5,396 bases of DNA, taken from contig JASBZD010000083.1 of assembly GCA_029983595.1 (NCBI GenBank), forward strand, positions 1 to 5,396. Direction: 5' to 3'. Source of the stretch: Peptoniphilaceae bacterium. GTDB taxonomy: Bacteria; Bacillota; Clostridia; Tissierellales; Peptoniphilaceae. The notes beneath the pieces were generated by a model. That model ran no database searches, was not told the origin of the DNA, and was given only the letters and a program-made list of their open reading frames with translations. The position numbers and the translations under genes were made by a program. How positions within the stretch are numbered: the stretch's first letter is position 1; each line of letters begins with the position of its first letter. Positions 1 through 5,051 of the stretch are shown here, in pieces.

Positions 1-28
1 GATTATAAAATTTTTTACAAAAAAGTTG

Positions 29-56
29 TTGACAAATAAATATATGTCTATATAAT
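29..56 (+). promoter_or_regulatory. Sigma-A promoter of the metNIQ operon
   Basis: A perfect -35 hexamer TTGACA (29-34) and a perfect -10 hexamer TATAAT (51-56) are separated by 16 bp. This predicts a transcription start near 62-64, just before the T-box Stem I. The bases upstream of the -35 (about 7-24) are A/T tracts that could act as an UP element. Such a strong promoter fits a leader whose output is set by attenuation rather than by initiation. Confidence 0.9.
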
Positions 57-278
57 AGGAACTACATTTATGATATACGATGATGAGAAGAGTACAAAGG
101 ACATACTTTTACAGAGAGATTTCATAAGCTGAGAGAAATCATTGGAAATACTTTGGAACATGGCCTCTGAGTATTCGTACCGAAACTTTTTGTCTAGGCT
201 ACGACGGGTACTCCCGTTATAGAGTTAGGGATATGATAGTATCCTAGTGAGGTCTTTATAGTGATATAAAGATAAATT

Positions 279-313
279 AAGGTGGTAACACGAAGCTTAA
301 CGCTCTCGTCCTT
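279..313 (+). promoter_or_regulatory. T-box antiterminator
   Basis: AAGG (279-282) pairs with CCUU (310-313), and ACGA (290-293) pairs with UCGU (306-309). A 7-nt bulge UGGUAAC (283-289) lies between the two helices. UGGU should pair with the 3' end ACCA of an uncharged tRNA whose discriminator base is A, as expected for tRNA-Met. The family consensus for the bulge is UGGNACC, so the sixth base is A instead of C. The 3' halves of both helices are also the 5' arm of the terminator, so the two structures exclude each other. Confidence 0.85.
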
Positions 314-339
314 TTATAATAGAGGACGAGGGCTTTTTT
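302..339 (+). terminator. T-box-controlled intrinsic terminator
   Basis: An 11-bp GC-rich stem forms between GCTCTCGTCCT (302-312) and AGGACGAGGGC (323-333), with one G-U wobble and a 10-nt loop. Six T residues follow (334-339). It ends 14 nt before the metN start codon and is the default OFF state of the leader when tRNA-Met is charged. Confidence 0.93.
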
Positions 340-353
340 ATTAGGGAGAAAGT

Positions 354-1361
354 ATGATAAAAGTAGAACATTTAGTAAAAGAATTTAATTCAGGAAATAA
401 GGCTTTTAAAGCTGTAGATGATGTATCTTTTCATGTAAATCCTGGTGAGGTATTTGGAATTATCGGTCTTTCTGGAGCTGGTAAATCTACTCTAGTAAGA
501 TGTCTTAATAGACTTGAAGAACCTACTTCCGGTTCAATCGTAATTGATGGAGTAGATATTACCGGTCTAGATGATAAGAGACTTCTAGAAGAAAGGCGCG
601 ATATTGGGATGATTTTTCAGTCATTTAACCTATTTAATCAGCGTAATGTATATAAAAATATCGCATATCCACTGGAGATTTTAAAAAAGTCTAAATCAGA
701 AATAGATAGTAAAGTAAATGAACTTTTAAAATTTGTCGATTTAGAAGCAAAAAAAGACTCGTATCCTTCAGAGCTTTCAGGTGGTCAGAAGCAGAGAGTA
801 GCAATAGCTAGAGCATTAGCTACTAACCCGAAAATCCTCCTATCAGATGAATCGACCTCTGCATTAGACCCAGCAAATACTGAACAAGTTTTAAGCGTTC
901 TAAGAAGCGCTGTAAGAGAGTATAACATGACTGTCGTAATGATTACCCATCAGATGGAAGTTGCAAAAAATATATGCGACCGAATAGCAGTTATGGAAAA
1001 TGGAAAAATAATCGAGACTGGCACAGTTGATGAGGTATTTAATAACCCTAAGACTGAAAGAACTCGTACATTTATCCAGGCTCTTCCAGATGAGGCGCGA
1101 GATCTTACGATTAATAGAGCTGATTTTAATGGAAAGCTCTTTAGAATAAACTTCCCTAATGAAACGACTAGACAACCTATTATAAATAATATCGCTAAAA
1201 ATTATGACCTTACTGTATCGATTTTATCTGGAAATATAAACTATCTCGCATCTGGCAATACGGCTGGATATCTAAATGTAGAGCTTTCTGGCGAAGATAG
1301 CGAAATAGAAAAAGCAATAATCGATATGCATAATAACGGACTAAGAGTGGAGGAACTATAA
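354..1361 (+). CDS. metN: Methionine ABC transporter ATP-binding protein MetN
   Basis: This 335-residue ATPase powers D-/L-methionine import at the inner face of the membrane; two copies work with two MetI subunits. Visible ABC motifs are Walker A GLSGAGKST (residues 38-46), the Q-loop FQS (Q89), the signature LSGGQKQR (141-148), Walker B ILLSDE (161-166, catalytic Glu166), the D-loop SALDP and the switch His199 in ITHQM. Residues from about 260 to the end form the ACT-like NIL domain that marks MetN. In characterised homologues this domain binds intracellular methionine and locks the transporter (trans-inhibition). Length is normal for the family (about 340 residues). The ATG at 354 is supported by AGGGAG at 343-348 with a 5-nt spacer. 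The gene lies directly behind the Met T-box terminator. Its stop overlaps the metI start by one base (TAATG), which suggests translational coupling. Walker B is followed by STSALDP where ATSALDP is more usual, a minor change. Confidence 0.97.
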   Translation: MIKVEHLVKEFNSGNKAFKAVDDVSFHVNPGEVFGIIGLSGAGKSTLVRCLNRLEEPTSGSIVIDGVDITGLDDKRLLEERRDIGMIFQSFNLFNQRNVYKNIAYPLEILKKSKSEIDSKVNELLKFVDLEAKKDSYPSELSGGQKQRVAIARALATNPKILLSDESTSALDPANTEQVLSVLRSAVREYNMTVVMITHQMEVAKNICDRIAVMENGKIIETGTVDEVFNNPKTERTRTFIQALPDEARDLTINRADFNGKLFRINFPNETTRQPIINNIAKNYDLTVSILSGNINYLASGNTAGYLNVELSGEDSEIEKAIIDMHNNGLRVEEL

Positions 1362-2017
1362 TGGATATAGAAAGAATTAGTGATATAGTACTTCCGGCAA
1401 TTCCAGAGACTTTAATAATGGTAGCTGTCTCTTCTTTAATCGGCGTAATCTTGGGACTAGTCCTTGGAATAATATTATATGTTACTAAAGAAGGTGGACT
1501 AAAAGAAAATCGCACAGTTTATAGAATTCTCGATATTATCATAAATGTAATTAGATCACTTCCTTTTATAGTATTAATGCTTATACTCGTTCCTCTTACT
1601 AAATTAATAGTAGGCAGACGAATAGGGCTTCAGGCATCTATTGTGCCACTTACAGTTACAGCAATTCCTTTTTTAGCTAGACTTTTTGAAGGAAATTTTA
1701 ACGAAATAGATGAAGGCATAATAGAGGCAGCTAAGGCGATGGGATCTAATACATGGACTATAGTAAAAAAAGTAGTCCTAAAAGAGGCTCTTCCCTCTAT
1801 AATTAACTCAATTACTATGACAGTAATTAACTTAATTGGACTATCTGCAATCGTCGGAACTATCGGCGGCGGTGGTCTAGGAGATGTGGCGTTAAGATAT
1901 GGGTACCAACGTAACCAACTTGATATCTTATGGGCGTCATGCATAGCGATAATAATAATCGTTCAGATCGTACAAATCATTGGAAAGAATCTTGCAAAAA
2001 GATTAAATAAAAAATAA
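1361..2017 (+). CDS. metI: Methionine ABC transporter permease MetI
   Basis: This is the membrane subunit forming the methionine channel, 218 residues against about 217 for E. coli MetI. Five hydrophobic segments are visible, at about residues 15-41, 57-85, 91-107, 148-168 and 188-207. The cytoplasmic coupling loop carries the EAA motif: EAAKAMG at 122-128, followed by ALP ending at Pro145. It docks into the Q-loop groove of MetN. The family's glycine-rich stretch GTIGGGGLGD lies after the fourth segment. The ATG at 1361 shares its A with the metN stop codon and is preceded by GGAGG (1349-1353, 7-nt spacer) inside the end of metN. The assignment rests on the EAA loop, the length and the position between metN and metQ. 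Confidence 0.96.
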   Translation: MDIERISDIVLPAIPETLIMVAVSSLIGVILGLVLGIILYVTKEGGLKENRTVYRILDIIINVIRSLPFIVLMLILVPLTKLIVGRRIGLQASIVPLTVTAIPFLARLFEGNFNEIDEGIIEAAKAMGSNTWTIVKKVVLKEALPSIINSITMTVINLIGLSAIVGTIGGGGLGDVALRYGYQRNQLDILWASCIAIIIIVQIVQIIGKNLAKRLNKK

Positions 2018-2034
2018 ATTTTAAGGAGAAAAAA

Positions 2035-2895
2035 ATGAAAAGAAAAAATTTATTAGCATTAGTTTTACTAATCGGATCTCTAATTCTTACAGCTTGTGGA
2101 AATAACGCAGCAAATGAAAAACCAGCTGAAGAAGCAAAACCTGCTGAAACTACAGAAAACACAGAAAGCACAGAGTTAGTAAAAGTAAAAATCGGTACTA
2201 ACCCTACTCCACATGGCGAAGTAATAGATGGACTAAAAGATGAGTTCTTAAAAGAAGGAATTGAAGTAGAAAATGTAGAATTTACAGATTATATCCAACC
2301 TAATCTAGCGTTAGAGGATAAAGATTTAGATCTAAACTACTACCAACACCAACCATATCTAGAAGCATTTAACGAAGAACACGGCACTCACCTAGCTCCA
2401 CTAGGACCAGTTCATGTTGAGCCTCTTGCATTATTTTCCGCAAAATATAAATCAATTGAGGAAATACCTGATGGAGCAGAAATCGTAATCCCTAATGATA
2501 CTTCTAATGGAGCTAGAGCATTAATATTACTTTCTAAAGCTGGACTAATCAGTTTAAAAGACCCATCAGATATTAATGCAACTGAAAAAGATATTGTTGA
2601 TAATCCTAAAAACTTTAAATTCACTGCAATAGAAGCTGTAGAATGTGCTAAAGCATACGCAGATGTAGATGCCGGGATAATAAATGCAAACTACGCTATT
2701 GAAGAAAACCTAAATCCTGCTAAAGACTCTATCCTTATAGAAGATGCAGATTCTCCATATGCTAACTTATTAGTATCTAGAGAAGGCGATGAAAATAACG
2801 AAGTATACCAAAAAGTATTAAAAGTACTACAATCTGAAGCAGCTAAAAAGTTTATAGAAGAAAAATTTGAAGGAGCAGTTGTACCAGTAAAATAA
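2035..2895 (+). CDS. metQ: Methionine-binding lipoprotein MetQ (NlpA family)
   Basis: This is the extracytoplasmic substrate-binding subunit, 286 residues, that delivers methionine to MetNI. The start has a lysine/arginine n-region (MKRKN), a hydrophobic core and the lipobox LTAC with Cys21 as the lipid-modified residue. A disordered linker (about 22-47, rich in Ala, Glu, Thr, Lys and Pro) tethers the binding domain to the membrane. The NlpA/MetQ domain runs from about residue 50 to the end. It contains the family signatures DYIQPN (85-90), NYYQHQPYL (101-109) and PNDTSNGARAL (153-163), which includes a conserved Arg (161) expected in the ligand pocket, and the Asn-containing NANY (217-220). 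Related NlpA proteins can bind other amino acids or methionine derivatives, but the AUG T-box favours methionine. The ribosome-binding site AAGGAG (2023-2028) lies 6 nt upstream, and the gene starts 17 nt after metI. Confidence 0.96.
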   Translation: MKRKNLLALVLLIGSLILTACGNNAANEKPAEEAKPAETTENTESTELVKVKIGTNPTPHGEVIDGLKDEFLKEGIEVENVEFTDYIQPNLALEDKDLDLNYYQHQPYLEAFNEEHGTHLAPLGPVHVEPLALFSAKYKSIEEIPDGAEIVIPNDTSNGARALILLSKAGLISLKDPSDINATEKDIVDNPKNFKFTAIEAVECAKAYADVDAGIINANYAIEENLNPAKDSILIEDADSPYANLLVSREGDENNEVYQKVLKVLQSEAAKKFIEEKFEGAVVPVK

Positions 2896-2915
2896 TTCCT
2901 CCAATTATTATAGAT

Positions 2916-2943
2916 GAACCTGAGATAAATCAGGTTCTTTTTT
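2916..2943 (+). terminator. Intrinsic terminator of the metNIQ operon
   Basis: An 8-bp perfect stem GAACCTGA/TCAGGTTC (2916-2923 with 2930-2937) has a 6-nt loop and is followed directly by six T residues (2938-2943). It lies 20 nt after the metQ stop codon and separates the operon from the next gene. Confidence 0.93.
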
Positions 2944-2983
2944 ATGTAATCAGTATATTTTTGATAGTTTATTTAAATTTTCA

Positions 2984-2992
2984 TGCTAAAAT
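2984..2992 (+). promoter_or_regulatory. Probable extended -10 promoter
   Basis: TGCTAAAAT (2984-2992) matches an extended -10 element (TGN plus TAAAAT). A TTGATA at 2961-2966 resembles a -35, but the spacer would be 20 bp, which is too long. If the element is used, transcription would start near 2999, giving the downstream gene almost no leader. This is inferred from motif matching only. Confidence 0.5.
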
Positions 2993-2998
2993 AATCAT

Positions 2999-3004
2999 AG
3001 GTGA
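2999..3004 (+). promoter_or_regulatory. Shine-Dalgarno that decides between GTG and TTG starts
   Basis: AGGTGA, extending to AGGTGAT, is complementary to the 3' end of 16S rRNA (anti-SD ...AUCACCUCC). It sits 5 nt before an in-frame TTG at 3010. It overlaps the other possible start, GTG at 3001, which has no upstream Shine-Dalgarno of its own. This favours TTG at 3010. Confidence 0.6.
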
Positions 3005-3009
3005 TAATT

Positions 3010-3945
3010 TTGATATATATAATTTTAAATATAATAGGCTTAGTTTTAGGAATCTATGCCATAAAAACCGGACTAGAATTTAATAATAAAAATACAACTA
3101 GAGAAACTAGAGTATATCTTACTCCCTCTGAGATAAATATTTTATATAATGATGTGAGAATTGTAAATCGCGCTATCGCTGCGACTTTACTTGATCTATA
3201 TCGCCGCGGAAATATTGACATAAGAGAGTTTAAAAGAGAGTCTAGAAATAAGTCGATTGCAGATTATGTGGTTGAATATGAGTTTAGTTATATCAATGGA
3301 AATAATCTAAAAGACCATGAAATTCATTTTTTAAATACGATTTTTGAAGAAGATATTACTAATAATACAGATAAAATAACTCTAGAAGATAAACATAATG
3401 AGAGTTTTCTAAATAAAATGGAAGAATGGCTTATAAGAATTTATAAAAACCTTGATGTCTTAAATCCTAAAAGTAGTGACAATCTAGAAGAATCTAAAAA
3501 ACTTAGAAATATCGGTTTTATCTTACTTATAATATCTGCATTTAGTCTTTTAAATAAATCTAACTTTGGACTAATCTCATTAATTATGGCTTTTCCTGCA
3601 TTTTTAGTTTCACTAAATCTAAAAGTGGAGTTATCTAGTGAGGGAAAATATATAAAAAATAATTTAGAAGAACTAGAGGCTAGTATAAAAAATAAGGAAT
3701 TAAACGACCTTTCAGAATATGAGCTGATTAAAGCTATAGCAATAGGTATACCAATGGATAGCCTAATTCCCGCTTATGAAAAGTCAGCCGATTTTAAATC
3801 CATAGATATAATGACTAAATCTCTTAATGAATATGGTGGATCTAACTTTGATGATGCGATAAATCGTGCATTTATGGGATTTACTAAAAAAACTAAATCT
3901 AACGATCTTGAAACCAACCTATTAAAAGGTCTTTCATTTAGCTAA
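3010..3945 (+). CDS. Membrane protein resembling the C-terminal half of DUF2207
   Basis: The protein has 311 residues from the TTG at 3010; the longer frame from the GTG at 3001 would give 314. Numbers here use the longer frame. One N-terminal membrane segment (about 3-22) leads to a soluble domain with LTPSEINILY (40-49) and AIAATLLDLYRRGNIDI (58-74). These resemble the 'LsPaEaGyLl...ATLLDLa.RGyl.I' pattern of DUF2207/YciQ-type proteins. Then come DHEIHFLNTIF (105-115), two adjacent membrane segments (about 171-184 and 188-206), and a tail with SSEGKYIKN and ELIKAIAIGIPMD, like the family's 'T..G......YAiAlGv' region. The large N-terminal extracytoplasmic domain of full-length DUF2207 proteins is absent, and none is encoded upstream, where the metNIQ terminator sits. 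Topology would put both soluble parts in the cytoplasm. Function is unknown. The family match is from recalled pattern, not from a search. It appears to be a single-gene unit between terminators. Confidence 0.75.
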   Translation: MIYIILNIIGLVLGIYAIKTGLEFNNKNTTRETRVYLTPSEINILYNDVRIVNRAIAATLLDLYRRGNIDIREFKRESRNKSIADYVVEYEFSYINGNNLKDHEIHFLNTIFEEDITNNTDKITLEDKHNESFLNKMEEWLIRIYKNLDVLNPKSSDNLEESKKLRNIGFILLIISAFSLLNKSNFGLISLIMAFPAFLVSLNLKVELSSEGKYIKNNLEELEASIKNKELNDLSEYELIKAIAIGIPMDSLIPAYEKSADFKSIDIMTKSLNEYGGSNFDDAINRAFMGFTKKTKSNDLETNLLKGLSFS

Positions 3946-3949
3946 ATAA

Positions 3950-3992
3950 AAAATGATGCTTAAGAATATAATCTTAGGCATCATTTTATTTT
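3950..3992. terminator. Bidirectional intrinsic terminator between convergent genes
   Basis: A 16-bp stem pairs 3950-3965 with 3972-3987, with one G-U wobble and a 6-nt loop. On the plus strand it is followed by a broken T-tract (ATTTT after the TTTT that ends the stem). On the minus strand the RNA leaves the stem through a T-rich stretch formed by the A-tract at 3944-3953. It begins 4 nt after the plus-strand membrane-protein stop, and its stem ends 3 nt from the minus-strand transporter stop, so it can serve both genes. Confidence 0.88.
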
Positions 3993-4926
3993 AGAATACA
4001 GACTGTCCTATCATAACTATTAAAGGCAGTGTAATTATTGATAATAATGTAGATAGGCATAATACCCTAGATGGAAAATCGGTCGATCTATTAAACATTA
4101 CGCTAAATAGAACCGATGTGCCAGCTATAGGAGCACTCGACATCGCAAGTAACGCAATTTTTGCTTCGTTATTTATTGGCAATAAATATAGAATAAATAC
4201 ATATATAAGTGGGAAAAATAGATTTCTAAAAAAACTTAACTTCCATGATTTTTTATCTTTATATATAGGCTCTGTAATATTTATAAAATTTGACCCAACT
4301 ATCATCATGCTCAGTGGCGTATTCATAGAAGCTATATAAGAAATTGGTTTAGTTATAACTTCCGGAAATTTATTTAAAATACCTGTTACAAATAATATAA
4401 AACCTATAATAGCCGATAAGATAACTGGATTTGCCATGACCTTTTTCCAGTCAATCTTTTCATCGTCTGAATCTTCAAATAATCTAACTCCATAGCTCCA
4501 TAAAAAGATATTAAATAAAGCTAAATAAGGAATCGAGAAAAATATCCCCTCTGGCCCTAGAAGAGCCTCAATTAATGGAATCCCCATAAATGCACAGTTA
4601 CTAAATGTCGCTCCAAATTTAAAATCATTTATAACTTCTAAATTTTTATATCTAGGCATTTTAAAGATAAAACTTGCTAAAAATATAGTTATTACAAATA
4701 AAATAATCCCAGCTAGAGCAGTCATTAAAAAGGTTTTTACTAGCTCTGGCGTAGCCGTCCTATTATATGCGTTAATTATTACGCACGAACCCACCGTATA
4801 CATAACAAACCTGCTTAGCTCTTTTATAGTCTCTTTACTAAAAGCCTTAGATTTTGCAAAAGCATATCCTATCCCCATTAAAACAAACATAATTAGAATC
4901 TGCTCAAAAGTTATTAAAAAATACAT
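3991..4926 (-). CDS. AEC (auxin efflux carrier) family transporter
   Basis: This 311-residue secondary transporter belongs to the AEC/PIN-like family (PF03547, TC 2.A.69), whose bacterial members move malate, malonate or unidentified organic anions. About ten membrane segments are visible, at roughly 5-25, 37-55, 64-88, 104-124, 127-147, 164-184, 195-214, 228-250, 256-278 and 286-308, the usual five-plus-five layout. Family marks are FSNCAFMGIPL (108-118, with Asn110 and Pro117 at the helix break), NPVILSAIIG (166-175), MNTPLSMMIVGS (201-212) and AMSSAPIAGTSVLFS (261-275). A short acidic loop (EDSDDEKIDW) joins the halves. Length is typical. The start is supported by AAGGGGG (minus strand, 4937-4931) with a 4-nt spacer. 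The gene is convergent with the DUF2207-like gene and divergent from the lipoprotein gene. Nothing in the context reveals the substrate, and the nearby methionine operon faces away behind its own terminator. Confidence 0.92.
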   Translation of the reverse strand: MYFLITFEQILIMFVLMGIGYAFAKSKAFSKETIKELSRFVMYTVGSCVIINAYNRTATPELVKTFLMTALAGIILFVITIFLASFIFKMPRYKNLEVINDFKFGATFSNCAFMGIPLIEALLGPEGIFFSIPYLALFNIFLWSYGVRLFEDSDDEKIDWKKVMANPVILSAIIGFILFVTGILNKFPEVITKPISYIASMNTPLSMMIVGSNFINITEPIYKDKKSWKLSFFRNLFFPLIYVFILYLLPINNEAKIALLAMSSAPIAGTSVLFSVMFNRSTDFPSRVLCLSTLLSIITLPLIVMIGQSVF

Positions 4927-4951
4927 ATATCCCCCTTAAATTAACCATACT

Positions 4952-4960
4952 ATTATATCA
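4952..4960 (-). promoter_or_regulatory. Probable extended -10 promoter of the AEC transporter
   Basis: Read on the minus strand, TGATATAAT (4960-4952) is a perfect TATAAT -10 with an upstream TGN extension. No good -35 is seen at 16-18 bp, as is common for extended -10 promoters. Transcription would start near 4945, giving a leader of about 18 nt that includes the AAGGGGG ribosome-binding site. Confidence 0.65.
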
Positions 4961-4991
4961 GTAATTCTAGTTTTTTGATTATAAATCTCTA

Positions 4992-5017
4992 AAAATCTAG
5001 AAAGATTACTAGATTTT
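4992..5017. repeat. Perfect 9-bp inverted repeat in the divergent intergenic region
   Basis: AAAATCTAG (4992-5000) and CTAGATTTT (5009-5017) are exact inverted copies around an 8-nt spacer. The element covers the place where a -35 for the plus-strand lipoprotein gene would lie, given a TATAAA at 5026-5031. It also sits just upstream of the minus-strand AEC promoter. It could be a dimeric-regulator operator or a weak hairpin; the sequence does not decide. Confidence 0.6.
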
Positions 5018-5025
5018 CATAAGGG

Positions 5026-5031
5026 TATAAA
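5026..5031 (+). promoter_or_regulatory. Candidate -10 of the PepSY lipoprotein gene
   Basis: TATAAA (5026-5031) precedes the GGAGG ribosome-binding site by about 12 nt. No recognisable -35 lies 16-18 bp upstream; that place is filled by the inverted repeat. If this -10 is real, the promoter may need an activator or be controlled at the palindrome. Weak call. Confidence 0.35.
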
Positions 5032-5051
5032 TATATTTAAACGGAGGTTTT

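Larger units (their letters stand above)
62..340 (+). promoter_or_regulatory. T-box riboswitch, methionine-specific (AUG specifier)
   Basis: This leader RNA binds uncharged tRNA and then lets transcription continue into metNIQ. Stem I shows the loop-E pair AGUA (91-94) opposite GAA (156-158). Above it is a CAAAG/CUUUG helix (95-99 with 151-155), and higher still a GAUUUC/GAAAUC helix (118-123 with 135-140) closing a loop that contains GCUGAGA. The triplet after GAAC is AUG (160-162), the expected specifier position, so the cognate tRNA should be tRNA-Met. The ACGGG/CCCGU hairpin followed by UAUAGAG (204-224) is the typical Stem II region. A Stem III hairpin UCUUUAUA/UAUAAAGA (253-260, 265-272) is capped by a GUGA tetraloop. 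The T-box core and the terminator follow at 279-339. Specificity is read from the sequence and agrees with the downstream methionine transporter. Initiator and elongator tRNA-Met share the CAU anticodon, so the leader alone does not tell them apart. Confidence 0.95.
4927..5051. other. Divergent intergenic region
   Basis: These 125 bp separate two divergently transcribed genes. They hold the two ribosome-binding sites, a good extended -10 on the minus strand, a weak -10 on the plus strand and the 9-bp inverted repeat. CTAG occurs three times (4967, 4997, 5009), twice within the palindrome. No small gene with a ribosome-binding site is seen. Confidence 0.7.

Noticed and set aside
1..9. GATTATAAA repeated at 4977-4985
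   Set aside because: A 9-base AT-rich match in a 5.4-kb AT-rich window is expected by chance and has no related context.
70..132. A 20-codon open frame from ATG 70 inside the T-box leader
   Set aside because: The only upstream AGGA (57-60) lies before the predicted transcription start, and the frame overlaps conserved Stem I elements. T-box leaders do not use leader peptides.
62..340. SAM-I (S-box) riboswitch, the other common regulator of Firmicutes methionine genes
   Set aside because: The loop-E specifier structure, the AUG specifier, the Stem II/III features and the UGGU antiterminator bulge identify a T-box instead.
900..1175. 91-codon minus-strand open frame
   Set aside because: It is a shadow of metN, whose motifs are intact in the other strand. 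The composition of its protein looks random.
4118..4339. 73-codon plus-strand open frame
   Set aside because: It lies antisense within the clear AEC transporter gene, has no ribosome-binding site and shows no family resemblance.
4992..5017. The inverted repeat as an intrinsic terminator
   Set aside because: The stem is AT-rich, no clean T-tract follows on the plus strand, and it sits upstream of both divergent genes where no transcript needs to end.
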